From Gamsiella multidivaricata (Eukaryota > Mortierellomycota > Mortierellomycetes > Mortierellales > Mortierellaceae), in the NCBI RefSeq assembly GCF_025024155.1, contig NW_026251825.1, positions 22,517 through 86,516 on the forward strand: a stretch of DNA of 64,000 nt. Reading direction: 5' to 3'. A model generated the notes under the pieces. That model had not been told where the DNA came from and made no database searches. It was given only the letters and a program-made list of their open reading frames with translations. Of the stretch, positions 43,444 to 55,685 are shown piece after piece. Every line of letters starts with the position of its first letter. Within the stretch, counting starts at the first letter, position 1. The position numbers and the translations under genes are program-made.

Positions 43444-46400
43444 ATGCCCATTATAAGTCGGGTACTTCACCCGGCGAGCAAACGCAAACCACCTGTCCGG
43501 AGACATGGCTCTACATCTCGACCACAATATGCCCCATCGTCAACATCTATGGGTGTAGCATCGGGTCACTCTGCCAACACGCACACTCGGGGACCCCCAA
43601 CGCGTACAAGGAGATCAGGATGCACTCACGCCCTTAGCAGTCATTCTTCATATCGCGAATCAGCATTTCCCGCTCAACTGCTTTCCTCTTTCCGCACAAC
43701 ATGTACACATCCTCAGCCGCAAACCTCCACATTCTCGGACCTTTATCCTGTATTTCGGTTCATACTTGAATCCAGATACGGCCATACTCATCAACGCGAT
43801 AACCACTGCCTTTATTCCACGGCAGCCATTGCACGTCAGTTCTCCCTGAACAACAGTGATTGCTTCACCAAAAAGTCTTCGAGTACACAGATCGCCACAT
43901 GTTCATGGAAAAACAGCTCTGAATTTATCACTAGGCGGCACTACACCTCTTCACGCATACCAACCGCAAACAAACAGCGTCTCACAATACGAAATGATTC
44001 TGGATCGCTATCGGCAAGGATCAACCCTCTTAGCCTATCAATTCACTCAGGAGCGAGGAGATCGGCGCTCAACTCCAGTATCGGGCATGTGCCTATACCC
44101 TCTCGCGCAATATCTCAGCACCACAGCACTCGAACATTAGAGGATATATCGGGCCTGCGGATACCAGAAGAATTTCTTCCAATTGAGTCAACGCAGCGAC
44201 ATGTATCGCCACTGTCATCCTTAATCTTCAAGAATTGGGTCGTGTCCCAGATTTCCCATGCTCGAGAGCTCTTCCAGAAACAGAATTACATGCAGGCGCT
44301 CGTTGTGATCGACAATTTCAAGGACCATGAATACATGCATGAGTTTTCGACAAATCCTTCTCTGGCGACAAAAACCACACGCCATCATCTGCAGGACCTA
44401 TATCTTGTTGAATTTTGTTGTCGACTCGTGTGTGAGCATGAAGACCAGATGGGAAACATTGACATTCTGACGACACTGGAATCTCTCAATTCTTCAGTTC
44501 TGAAGTCCATACAAACGCTCCAAACGCGCTCCCGGACGGAGTTCAGGACAACATTCCAGTTGTATCAGGACCCATTCGTCGATTATACGCTTGCGATCCT
44601 GACAAGATACTGGAGTCGGCTTATGCTCGCACAGGAATCTTGGCCATTGTCTCCAGAATTTTCTACTGAGCAGGCATCTCTGGCTTCGGCTGCGTTGCCT
44701 GTGCTAAGGGCGATTATGAACCGGAGGCTGTTTCCATCATCTACATCCGTTCTGACGGACCTCACGACAGCGGATGCATTGGGATCGAGCTCAAGGAGGG
44801 CGGTGCTCGAGATGTGTCTTGTCGCTAATGACAGTGCAAGTGCGATGCATTGGGTCTGGTTATGGGACAGGCGCGACCGCAAGGACTGGCTGGACCAATG
44901 GAACCAACCAGACATCAGGCAATGGCTGGTTGGGCATTTCCTTCAGAGCGATCGACCAGACTGGGCCATTGATCTAGTCAGATTAGCCAACAGATCCAGT
45001 GCAACGCCACAACTATGGATTCAGGACCTGGTTTTTTCAATATCCAACATCTCATCGTCCGTCGATCTCAAGGGGAAACATGCACTCGAGGAGATACTGC
45101 GGCTCTCAGACATGGACACTGGCGCCTTCGTGAAAAAGAAGCAGTACTATAATCTTGACTCATGGAGTCGTCTAGACCATCTGCAGTCATGGCTATCTGG
45201 TTTGCAGAATCCGAAACTTGAGTTTAGCTGCGACAAACATTTGGTGGAGCATCGACTCGGGCGGGAGATGGCTATGGTCGGAGTTCTCTCGGGGATTCTC
45301 TCACGGGAAGATATTGCGCATTCTGTCGGCCCCGGAATTTTAGCTACCATTTGCTCTGTACGACCGCCAATACAGTACCACTCTGTCAACGATGCATCAG
45401 CTGGCCCTTCATATTCAGATCTGTATCGCGACGCATTGACGGACTATCTCGAGGAGAAAACGAACAAGGGCCTTGGCACCATCCTTTTGCAAAACGATCA
45501 GGGAGTAGCAGCCATTAATCAAAAATCGTCGGAAAGCTTGTCGTTGCTCAAGCGCGCCATTCAACAAATCATGTTTCAACATCAGCCTGAGGATTCGTCC
45601 GCACCGGCATTCCTGGTATCCTATCGGGATCTTTTACTCAATGTCGGAAATCGAGCTGCCCTTCGGACAGGACATCTTGGCATTGTCTCGGAAATGATGG
45701 AAATGAAGTTTCGATCTTTGTTTGGCGACACTCTCTGGAACCAGACCGAGCGGACCTTTTTAATCTCAGGAACATCAAGTGTCGTTAACAGACACTTACA
45801 GGATTGTAGTTGGCGGGACTCGTGGATTTCAACTGCTCCAGAAGTGCGCGATTTTGTTAATCACCACATGAGATCTGTTTTGGCTAAGATGTGTGCATCA
45901 AGCATTGAGGTCGAAGGGGCGCCAATGATGAAATGGGAAGGACGGCTTTCGACCTGGTTTATGACCTTGGCGGAGACCTCTGCTGCAACAGGACCTATGG
46001 CTAGGGCTTTACAGTGTCAAGCAAGGCTCCGACCCGGATCTCATGCATACGAACAAACCATCAGGGCGTTGATTGACCACAAGGAATTCGATTCGGCGAT
46101 CGCCCTCCATTCCTATGCGTACAGACTATTCGAAACCAAGAGCCCCCTCAGCACCAATACCAGCCGCCCTGCTATCGAGGAACTGGGGATGCTTGTCCGC
46201 AAACTTGCCATATCTGGTCACGATTCCAGACATTTGGACAAGGCGCAATGGATATTCGATCAGCATTTGGCAAGGGAAAAATTCTTGGCAGAATCTGGAC
46301 GCGCTCCTCAAGGGCCTTTGATCGACATTCAGACCGTGACAGAGCTGGTGGGAGCATGGTCAAGGCGCGCAGAGTTTTCGAAAGCGGGCACCGTACTCGA

Positions 46401-48213
46401 GATCATGTGGGAGCACGGGATCCGACCCACTATGGTCCTCTACAACACATTGCTGAAATCGCTGGTAGATCTGACACCCTATTCGAGATCCGGTAGGCGG
46501 GCTATGGGGCTTGGAAAGCGGACAGAAATGCGAGAGCTTGGTCGCAAGATGATGGTCCAGCAATTGATCACGTCAAAGGATGCCGGTGGCAAGGATTCAG
46601 GAGTAGAGGATTCCGCAATGGAGCAGGTTAAATCAAAGTTAGAGGATGGGTGGAATCTCTTTCAGAGTATTGTTTCCAAGGCCGCGAAGCAAACATCAGG
46701 GAGGTTATCACTACCCACTAATGGGCTGGATGCGCCGTCGGTGCTCAAGAGGTTGATTACGCAAACAGCTATCGTCTCCCGGGCCCCCCACTCGGACGTC
46801 GTAAGACTGAATGATGGCCACTTTCGACCTGATTCATATACATTTTCGATTTTGCTTGGAGCACTCGCGCAACGGGGAGAGATCGAATCCATCTCTGACC
46901 TCTTTGTGGAAATGAAGCAGCTTGGTCTTGAGCCGGACGTTGTGATCTGCAGTATCTTGGCGAACGCGTTCGCCAAGCGGGGAGATCTCAAGGCCGTTGA
47001 TCGTGTCATTCAGGAGGCCAGGATTCGCAATTTGGACCCAGGGTTGTATCTCACCAACGTCGTCCTGGATAGTCTTGTCGAAAAGGGGGTCTCTGCATCC
47101 AAGATTCGTGAGACGCTAGATGGAATGGTGGCGAGTGCGTTGCAGATGAAAGTGCAGGACCTGGATGATGAGACCGAGATTCCTGTCCGCAGACTTAGCG
47201 GCGCTCATCCTCAGCGCCAAACAAGCGCCCCGAAACGAACTCAAGGCTCGACTGATCGGTCTTCCGGGATGTCTTTTGGTTCAGAACGTGGCGTAGACGC
47301 CGTTACATTGACGACTCTAATCAAGTACCACACTCGACAAAACGACCTTCAATCAGCTCAGCATTTGCTCCAGCTGATGGTTCAAGCCGGGCTTGTACCG
47401 GACAATCGTGCTTATGTGCTCCTTCTTGCAGCCTGTATTCGAAAGAAGGACATTACAGTTGGTCTGTCCACCGTACGCGCGACAAGAATGTATTCTAAGG
47501 AGTTTCCGGATGCCAAGGCATGGAAGGGACTACTGCGATGTGCTTTGGAGATGGAGAAGCAAGGGTTATTGGTACAGGGGCGACGTCAGCGGGATACCCT
47601 GAGCGGATTCTCAAGATTTTCGTCCAGCACAGGTTCAGCGAGTATCAATGGTAACACGATGCAGCACCAGGATGGTTATGTCATTTCTGTACTGAAGGAG
47701 CTGTCTAGCGTACTGCAGGAAATGAAAATGGACCAGACGGACCCAATGCCACGCTATCATGGTGCTGCAAAAGCACTGAAGACCGATTCTGCTATCAAGG
47801 CTTATCTTTCGGAGATTTTGACGACGTCCTGGCTTTCGACGTCGAACAAAGCGGACGAAGACAAGGATGAACAAATCTTGAATGCGGAAGTCAAGGGCAA
47901 GAATGGACTTCTGCGACGCCTGCTGAATCATTTGCTACGAGAATCTGGCTCAAGTAAAGGAGGGCCTGGATCGAAGCAGGACGAGGATGAGTTATTAGAG
48001 CAGGCGACAGCAGAATCTGCAGTCGAGATTGAGCATCGGTGTGAGCAGGCGATCTGGCTCGTGCGGTTGGTGGAATCATCGGGCATTAAACTTGGGGTGC
48101 GCTGGAAGCGGGATGTGATTGTTCCCAGGATCCATTCCCTTACAGGACGAACCCCGGCGTTAATTGTCAAGCAACTTGGTAGACAAAGAGACCTTCCCAA
48201 GGATGATAATTAA
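43444..48213 (+). CDS. Giant pentatricopeptide-repeat (PPR) protein, probably mitochondrial
   Basis: A single uninterrupted frame of 1,589 codons. The first 40 residues are basic and Ser/Arg-rich with no acidic residue (MPIISRVLHPASKRKPPVRRH), as in a mitochondrial presequence. Degenerate PPR helical hairpins are visible from about residue 980 to 1330: HGIRPTMVLYNTLLKSLVDL, FRPDSYTFSILLGALAQRGE, LGLEPDVVICSILANAFAKRGD, LDPGLYLTNVVLDSLVEKG and LVPDNRAYVLLLAACIRKKD. PPR proteins bind organellar RNA and act in its processing, stability or translation. The N-terminal 900 residues are helical but unassigned and may hold divergent repeats. The lack of introns contrasts with its neighbours. The RNA target is unknown. 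Confidence 0.88.
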   Translation: MPIISRVLHPASKRKPPVRRHGSTSRPQYAPSSTSMGVASGHSANTHTRGPPTRTRRSGCTHALSSHSSYRESAFPAQLLSSFRTTCTHPQPQTSTFSDLYPVFRFILESRYGHTHQRDNHCLYSTAAIARQFSLNNSDCFTKKSSSTQIATCSWKNSSEFITRRHYTSSRIPTANKQRLTIRNDSGSLSARINPLSLSIHSGARRSALNSSIGHVPIPSRAISQHHSTRTLEDISGLRIPEEFLPIESTQRHVSPLSSLIFKNWVVSQISHARELFQKQNYMQALVVIDNFKDHEYMHEFSTNPSLATKTTRHHLQDLYLVEFCCRLVCEHEDQMGNIDILTTLESLNSSVLKSIQTLQTRSRTEFRTTFQLYQDPFVDYTLAILTRYWSRLMLAQESWPLSPEFSTEQASLASAALPVLRAIMNRRLFPSSTSVLTDLTTADALGSSSRRAVLEMCLVANDSASAMHWVWLWDRRDRKDWLDQWNQPDIRQWLVGHFLQSDRPDWAIDLVRLANRSSATPQLWIQDLVFSISNISSSVDLKGKHALEEILRLSDMDTGAFVKKKQYYNLDSWSRLDHLQSWLSGLQNPKLEFSCDKHLVEHRLGREMAMVGVLSGILSREDIAHSVGPGILATICSVRPPIQYHSVNDASAGPSYSDLYRDALTDYLEEKTNKGLGTILLQNDQGVAAINQKSSESLSLLKRAIQQIMFQHQPEDSSAPAFLVSYRDLLLNVGNRAALRTGHLGIVSEMMEMKFRSLFGDTLWNQTERTFLISGTSSVVNRHLQDCSWRDSWISTAPEVRDFVNHHMRSVLAKMCASSIEVEGAPMMKWEGRLSTWFMTLAETSAATGPMARALQCQARLRPGSHAYEQTIRALIDHKEFDSAIALHSYAYRLFETKSPLSTNTSRPAIEELGMLVRKLAISGHDSRHLDKAQWIFDQHLAREKFLAESGRAPQGPLIDIQTVTELVGAWSRRAEFSKAGTVLEIMWEHGIRPTMVLYNTLLKSLVDLTPYSRSGRRAMGLGKRTEMRELGRKMMVQQLITSKDAGGKDSGVEDSAMEQVKSKLEDGWNLFQSIVSKAAKQTSGRLSLPTNGLDAPSVLKRLITQTAIVSRAPHSDVVRLNDGHFRPDSYTFSILLGALAQRGEIESISDLFVEMKQLGLEPDVVICSILANAFAKRGDLKAVDRVIQEARIRNLDPGLYLTNVVLDSLVEKGVSASKIRETLDGMVASALQMKVQDLDDETEIPVRRLSGAHPQRQTSAPKRTQGSTDRSSGMSFGSERGVDAVTLTTLIKYHTRQNDLQSAQHLLQLMVQAGLVPDNRAYVLLLAACIRKKDITVGLSTVRATRMYSKEFPDAKAWKGLLRCALEMEKQGLLVQGRRQRDTLSGFSRFSSSTGSASINGNTMQHQDGYVISVLKELSSVLQEMKMDQTDPMPRYHGAAKALKTDSAIKAYLSEILTTSWLSTSNKADEDKDEQILNAEVKGKNGLLRRLLNHLLRESGSSKGGPGSKQDEDELLEQATAESAVEIEHRCEQAIWLVRLVESSGIKLGVRWKRDVIVPRIHSLTGRTPALIVKQLGRQRDLPKDDN

Positions 48214-49965
48214 AGCTTTCTATCGCTTGTAACACAGACTTTATGGAGCGCGCTACGTTAGCCGCAATTGTATATATATCACACTTCTAAGCATCCATAG
48301 TCTCATGCATCCATACATCAATGCATTGATGCATATATTGCGTTATTTGAGTTCGTTGCTTGAAGAACCTCGGCCATCCGATTGTCGACTGCACTGCCTC
48401 CGTGGTCGAGTGATACTTATATTTCAAAACGGCGGCACAGGGATCTCGAGCGAAGGGTACCTCATGCACAGGTATGCGAAGTGTGACAAAAATCCAAAAA
48501 GAGCTTTGTTGATAACAACATGGTACGGTACATGGTGTCCAGTAAGGCTAATGGCTCTCGAAAGAAGGTACAACATTGTATGGTTGTGCATGTTGTGACG
48601 CTGCTCAATAGGCTTTCCCTACATTGGACGACATATAGATAGAAGGATTGCCAACTGTATGCAAAGAAGGAAGAATGAAGTATTGAACCAAAGAAAGGTA
48701 TGGAGGAAGAGGAGAGAGATTGGGAAGTAAACAAAACGATCGAATGGTAAGCGAACATTGAAAGAGCGGATGGTCGGATTACGAAACAGACAAGCGGTAA
48801 ATCAGCTTCGGTTCCTGAATTGCGGAAGTGCTCCAGAGGTAAGAATCAGATGCATAGCGATCCTCTTGGTAAAACGGCTTTTGGTAGTGGTCTACAAATG
48901 AAACTGTCCCCTTAGGGTCTGAAGAGTGAAGGTCGAAATAGGACCGGACTCAGAGCGTGAAGTGGAGAAGGAAGAGGTAAAAGGACCTGCCATGTTTGTA
49001 TGAATTGAGAGTGGAGTGAGAGCGATGCAGAAAAATAAAAATTAGAAAACCTTAGTTATATTACATGTCTTTTGCCGCCGTCTGCGGGGGCGGTTCATGT
49101 TCGCTGACTACCCATTTGCAGTATACCCCGTTTTTAAGCCTGTTGCTCATCATCCCTCCTCTCTTCCACTTATTCATCATTCTCCCTCGCTCATCCCCTT
49201 CCCCTTCTCTCCTTTCTTCTACTCGCAATCGCCTGGCATCTCCGTCTCATCCCCGCTCCTACTCCTACCCACTTTTCTAATCCACAACCCTATCGATAGG
49301 ATACCATCTGTAATACTCAACTTGCACAGTGTGAACTTGCCACCCTTTCATCATCACTTTCGCCATCTTCATCGCCGGTACCCAGGACTTTATTACAAAC
49401 GCGCACACATCCCAAGGCATCGAATGGTACAGGTCCTATCTCCATACTCCCTTCCCCTATTGTTGTATGTCGAATTCAGCAACTGCGAGCCACGACAAGC
49501 ACGACCAAACCACTGAAGGAATCAATGGCGACCTTAAGGGACACGCACGCCAAACTTGCTTTCATCTATTTGCTATCCACCTTCTTTGCCTTCAATTGTC
49601 ATTTCTGTTTAGTCCAATGCCTCTCTTGCCTCTTTCAATTGGTTTAACCATTTTTACCTCCCTGCCGTTTACGATATTCCACAGGAGTTTGTTTTTTTTC
49701 GTTAAGAAAAGGTCTGACAATACTATCTGCCTCAATTTCCCTGTTCATTAGTTCACGTTCCGTTCCTCGACCACGGCTGTCATCCTTGATCATTAGACTA
49801 TTTCCTATTTCACAAAGAGAGTAGTATCTCGGTTCAGTTGGTAAGATGTCCAATTAACCCCGGTTCGTTATAAAATCCGCGTGGTGCGTTTCAAAAGTGT
49901 CACACAACTGATTTCAGGAACCAAACAAATTATTTTTAATAGACTATCGTCCACTCCAACACATC
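48214..49965. other. Intergenic region and leader of the SH3 scaffold gene
   Basis: 1.75 kb with no gene supported. It holds a 16-bp palindrome near the left end and a CT-rich leader (49130-49480) upstream of the next gene. Short frames on both strands read as biased Ser/Leu/Pro strings. Confidence 0.45.
48316..48331. repeat. 16-bp perfect palindrome CATCAATGCATTGATG
   Basis: A perfect palindrome about 100 bp after the PPR stop codon, in a local cluster of ATGCAT words. It could be a dimeric factor site or a chance feature of the repeated ATGCAT. Confidence 0.8.
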
Positions 49966-52900
49966 ATGACTTCAAACACAGGCGTACAGTCGAGGCTCGG
50001 TCTTGGAGGCGTGAGCGGTTTGGCATCCTCACTTCGGTCTACTGTCTCAGCCTCGGGAAACAACAATAACTACAGCAATAATAACAACAGCGGCCAGAGC
50101 CATAATACCGGTGGGTTCTCACGGGGACCCTACCAACAACGCGACATGGATGCAACCGTACCTTACTCGGACGATAGCACAGAGGAGGATGAGGAGTATA
50201 GCTCTTACATTCAAGAACAGGAACAGCAATTCCGAAAGCAGAGCGGTGCTCAGGGCAACAATGACATAAATAATTCTGGGAGCACAGCGAATCTTCATCA
50301 GATGCTCCGTGAGGATGACGACCAAGACCAGCAACATATGGATCTGGATAATAACAATGAGCTCCAAGCTCGTCAGAACGAGATCTTGGAGGACGATGAT
50401 GAAGATTTTGACGACGAGGAGGACGAGGACGAAGATGAGGATATGGATGACGAGAGGTCAGAGGTCCTGTCATTAACTGAAGACGATATTGATTTCAATC
50501 TGGTCTATGCGTTCCATACCTTTGTGGCTACGCAGGAAGGCCAGGCCTCTGTTGTCCGCAATGATTCATTGATGCTGCTGGAAGACACGAATGTGTACTG
50601 GTGGCTGGTCCGCGTCCTGAAGACGGGTGTTATTGGATATATCCCTGCTGAGAACATTGAGGTAAGCAATTAACAGGAGGCGATCACGTTCATTAACAGT
50701 CTGCAATGGAGTCGAATTTTTGTAGTTTTGTATCTGATCCTCTTTTTTATGTGCCTGGTACAGACGCCCTTTGAACGTATGGCAAGGCTGAATAAGTATC
50801 GCAATGTTGGACTCTCAGCCCCTGCCCCAGAATGGGGAACATTTGACGACCCCATTCAACCCCTGGATGCTGCGACACTCGTGGAAAGGTCCTTAAATCG
50901 GAAATCCGTCATCTTTAACTCGCAAAACGAATATTTTGGAGCAAGCGAGACCGAATGGGATTCTGAAGACGACGGTGAAGAAGACGACGATTTGGACGAA
51001 TATTACGAGGGCGGCGAAGACGCTGACGAAGGCGAGGATTCAGATAGACATGGCGAAGAGGGCTCTGAACAGGAGGATAGTCGGTCTGGAAAGACGGCTC
51101 TACAGCTGGAAGCCGAGAGAGTCGAGCAAGAAATTATGGACGAGCAACGGCAACAGGAAGAGCAGCAAAAACAGCGGCAGCAGCAACAACAACAGAGATC
51201 GAGAGGCCAACTATATGGCGTAGATGATTCCGAGGAGGAGGAAGAACAAGAGGAAGAGGATGTCATTACGAACCGCCATCGAAGACCGCTCCTGGACGAG
51301 GACGATCTCGTGTTCAGCGACGAACCCCGCAAGATCTCATTAACACCGACGATTGCACAGGACGATGTGAGCGCCGCCAGACTCCAAGCGCCACCCGGGA
51401 AGGCCAAGAAGTTACGCCTGGCAGATGACGAGCCTTCGAACAACCCTCGATCTGGTGCAGAACAGCAGAAGCAACAAGGATCCAGTCTCGGTCGGTCTGC
51501 AAGCTTTGATGCGGAGGAAGAGGACCGCCAGCAGATGCAGAAGCGGATGCAGGAGCGCACGGATGCCAAATTGGCAGCGATTCTCGGCGAGAAGGACCAG
51601 GCGTCTAGCAACCGAGGAGCCAAGGATGACCAAGAATCAGCTCAGGCAGCGGAAACCGCCAAGAAGCCCGGCAAATTCAAAAGTCTTTTCGGAATCAGCA
51701 AAGGCTCAAAGGATAAGGATAAAGAGCGTAAGGAGAAGGAGCGTCTAGAGAAGGAGCGCCTTAAGAATATGATGATCAGGGGATCTTCATCATCTGACAG
51801 CAACAGCGCTAATAACAGCGGTGCCGACGGTAATGTCAACGGCGCATCCAGACCACGAACCAACTCCGATGGATCGATAGCCTTGGCCAGTGGGCAGAAC
51901 ACACCCATGTCGCCCACCTTCCAGTCCGATATCAATGGAGAAACATCGCAGGAGATCATTACGCTTCGTGTATACCCCGGCAATGTCGACTTTGGCGCTT
52001 CGATGTACAAGACGGTTGTGGTCAGTCCTACAACTATGGCCTCAGAGGTCGCTAACCAGGCTGTCGTAAAGTTCAAGCTGGCGCCGGATGGCGTTGCGTC
52101 TGCCACAGACTTCTTCTTGACTGTCCGCGGTGTTGATGGTGGTAAGACAATATTTAAGCTTTTACTTTCTCATCTAGGAGTACTTCAATCTTGATAACTA
52201 ACCAGAACTGCTCTATCACATATTTTTCTAGACGAGACAGTGCTGCAACCAACGGACAAGATCATGGCTATCTACCAGTCGCTCACGGCCCATCTTACAA
52301 CGCCGCTCCCGCCAAACCACCGCCTCTCTATTTCTTCAGTCTCCTCCATGATGTCTATCAACTCTATTAGCTCTCAATATTCGAACCCACCCTCGACTCC
52401 TACAAGTCCCAACTCTGTACGTCGTATCGGCTCCGGAAAATCGGACCCTCACCAGCGATCGATTCGGTTCTTGCTCAACAAAAAAATCCGCAGGACTAGC
52501 TCCATCTCCTCTGTCCCCGGAACTCCGACGACCCCAACGACACCGACGACACCGATAGCCATGCAGGAAGACACTTTCTGGGTTAAGGTGATCTGCATGG
52601 CTCAAGATCTCCCGCAAACGATGCTGTTGCTGGACGGTATGGGGTCCGCCATGGACAGGAACGACCCAAGAGCGCAAGGGCAGATTACGGCTACCAAGGT
52701 TGAACACTGGTTGCCCATGCGCTCGAATTCAAGCGCCGGAGATGTGGTCTTTGAGGCTTTGGAGAAAATCAACATTCGCTCTGGGGTGGTCGATGGTGTT
52801 CCAGAACGTGTCTTGGCCGCGAAACGCAACTCGGCGCCAAATGGTGTTGTGGTTGAGTACCAATTGGGTTTGCGGTTGAACGGTCAAACGTCGCGTCGGG

Positions 52901-55593
52901 CCAAACAGGGCGATGAATTACACCTAGCTCCTCAGATGTCACTCGTCCGATGCTTCGAGGAACATCAGTTGAGCCCCGTCCGCCGGTCTCCTAAGGCGGA
53001 TGTCGCGTCGATGCCATTGACACCTGATCATGTATTTTATCTGCGTAAGGCAGCCAAGTCAATTGATGCCGAAATTAAGTACGAGCAACAGCAACAGCAG
53101 ATACAAGAGCAACAGAAGCAATCCACCAAGAAGGTCCCTGCGCCTTTGCAAGCACAGGCACTTCGATCCGGTGTAAACGACTCGCCCAAGAGTCCTCTCT
53201 TAACTAGCCCCACTGGCATGGCCAGCCCACGGTCTCTGCGTAGTCTGCGTAGCATCGAAGATATTCAAGTCAGCGACGCCAATCTCAACGGTCCAGCCTC
53301 GCCAGCATCTCCGGGTCTGCATCAAGCATGGGCAGGCGGCCGAAATATGAACGGTCCTGGATCTCCCTCGCCTGTGGGCGCCGATGGCAACATTCGGATC
53401 CCTCGCAGGACTGACTCTTCAGTCTTAGGACCCACAAGCCCCACTCATGCCAGTATGCATGATCACGCCTCGTCCGGCCGACCGAGCCCTACAATGACGC
53501 AGCAAAGTATGATGGGTTCTAGGACACCGACTCCAGACCATGTCGGAATGGGTGGTCATCCTGCGGGAGGACGCAACAGATCGCCGAGTGTCAGTCAGGG
53601 CATGCGTCCAGGCCAGGCTCCCTCACCAGCACCTTCAACCGAACAGGAGAATTTGCGGTCCTCAACTCCTGAGAGGCCTGCGCGTGCCGAACGACAGCGT
53701 GCAACCTCGCCGTCCATGACACATGGTCCCTCTCCTTTGTCCTTGACAGCCATGATGCTCCAAGACAGTAACACAAACGGCGCAGCGAATGTAACAGCAG
53801 ATTTGGGTGCACCGAACGATCGACCTCTTTCGATCGCACCCTTGAGCATCAAGAAGAATGCCACCCAAGGCATGGACATCGTTCTCAACAAGGGTGTGAT
53901 CAGGTCCTCACGTTTAATGAATTCGAAGCAGTACCGGTACTCGTTTATTCCGACACAAGGAGGCGATGAAGTCGATATTTCGGAAATTATTGAGGACATC
54001 CTGGGTGAGGACGGCAGCGATGATGCGGAGGAGGAGGAGGAACTTCAGCATCTCGCGGTTGAGGAAGATTTCTCGAGTTCTCCTCGTAGAGCTGCTGGCG
54101 GTCAACCTGTACGCGTACCTTCGAACGGTAGCCGCACGGGAGCGAACACAGATCGCGACCGTTTAGAACTGCTCACCAACTCTTCTCGTGGCGGGAATAC
54201 CCTTATGAAACTGGAGAGGGTCTTGACGAGAGAAGTCGAGTCTGAGAAGGCTACCACTGCGTCATTCAGATCAAGGTCCGATTCACCAAGGAGCGTGGAT
54301 GGCGTCGCTATACAGAACCAGAGCAGGACATTGGATTCCCAATCCCATAGCAGCAAGCGCAATAGCGATGTCGAAATCCAAATCGCGTCGCTCGCATCAA
54401 TAAGTACCAGATCGGCGTCTCCTCTGCTCGCAGACCAACCGCCATCCGCAAGGGTATTGGACGCTGTGCCTGGTTCACCACGCTCACTTCGACCGTCTTC
54501 GCCCTTTGGCATGATGGCCAAGCCCACACTGCTGTCGAGCCCCAGTTCTGTCGGTGGCAGCAGGTCCTCGCCATTGAAGGAGAGCAGCATCGCTACTGGT
54601 GGTACGGACACTATTACAACATCAACAGTCGTTCAGGATGGAAACACTGCACGTTCGTTTTCACCAATCCCAAGGCGTCTACAGTCGCCATCACCAGCAT
54701 CGAGGCAGAACACAAACGCGTCCCCAGCTTCATCGCCCAACATGCGACCGATCTCGCCTTCAACAGGAGCAGGAGCAGCGGGAAGTGGACGAGCAAGTCC
54801 AGTATCTGTGCGGTCTAACTCCGCAGCTTCAATCTCTTCCATCACCTCGGCCCGCAACCGATCTGCCAGTACCAGTGTGGCGGATAACAATAATACTTCA
54901 CGACTCGTCCACCTGACCCATAGCAACAGCAAGAATAGTAGCACGACGAGCCTTAATAGTACGAGCAGCAAGGGAGAATGGCTCCTGTCTTCGGATTATA
55001 ATACCGGTATGCAGGACCTATTGACGCTGGTTCGAGCGGGACGGTCTAGCTCTGTGAGTTCGCTTCCTTCTTCTGGATCATCGATGCGACCTCTTATTGG
55101 CAAGGATGGAAAGATTGTCGCGTTGCCGTCAACAATCAAGGCGTCGTTACTGAGCAGCAGTAGTAGGGGTCGATCACCGTCCCTGTCACAGTTACATCAG
55201 GGGTATTTGGATACCCAGCAGGAGAAACAGCAGGGGCAGAAGCAGGACTTTGACCAGGGTGATGGAGAGAATAAGCAGCGCAATGACAGTAATGATAAGA
55301 CGGCAAAGGACCAGCAGACGAGGATGATGCTGATGATGTTGAACGAGTTGACGCTCAGGGACGTGCAGGAGGAGTGTCATCCAGAGGTGTATGATTGTTG
55401 GAAGAATGTGGATGCGGACCTTGACCGGGTTGAAAGGGTGAGTTGTCGCTTTTTTTTTTTGTACAAATACACTTGATGTGGGTATTCTTTGTTAACGTGC
55501 GGTTGTTGTTGTTGTTGTTGTTGTTGTTTTTCATTCCCTTTCTTTTAGGAACTTGACGAACTGCTGGTCACTGTCAAGGCTTCAATACTCTAG
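49966..55593 (+). CDS. Tea4/Bud14-like SH3 polarity scaffold with Ras-association-like domain
   Basis: Probable cell-polarity or PP1-linked scaffold. The model join(49966..50661, 50764..52141, 52232..55437, 55549..55593) gives 1,774 aa. The SH3 domain lies at about residues 177-235 (YAFHTFVATQEGQASVV, YWWLVRVLKTGVIGYIPAENIE). It runs directly into TPFERMARLNKYRNVGLSAP, the extension characteristic of fungal Bud14/Tea4-type SH3 proteins. A Ras-association-like region follows at about 630-715 (ITLRVYPGNVDFGASMYKTV, FFLTVRGVDGDETVLQPTDKIM). Acidic and Gln/Glu-rich coiled segments lie between them. The long C-terminal half is Ser/Pro-rich, with one more conserved-looking block (SKQYRYSFIPTQGGDEVDISEIIEDILGED). 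The last exon is only 45 bp (ELDELLVTVKASIL). The PP1 link is inferred from homology. Confidence 0.85.
55502..55530 (+). repeat. (GTT)n run in the last intron of the SH3 scaffold gene
   Basis: About nine GTT units precede the TCTTTTAG acceptor of intron 55438-55548. Confidence 0.9.
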
Positions 55594-55635
55594 AGAACGA
55601 CAAGAACAAGTAGAAATGAAAGAACGCTATGAAAC

Positions 55636-55685
<50 letters not shown>

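Noticed and set aside
49832..49880. tRNA-like sequence (GGTTCAGTTGGTAAGA ... CGGTTCG)
   Set aside because: The D-arm-like part is followed by no proper anticodon stem or T-loop, and the ends do not pair as an acceptor stem.
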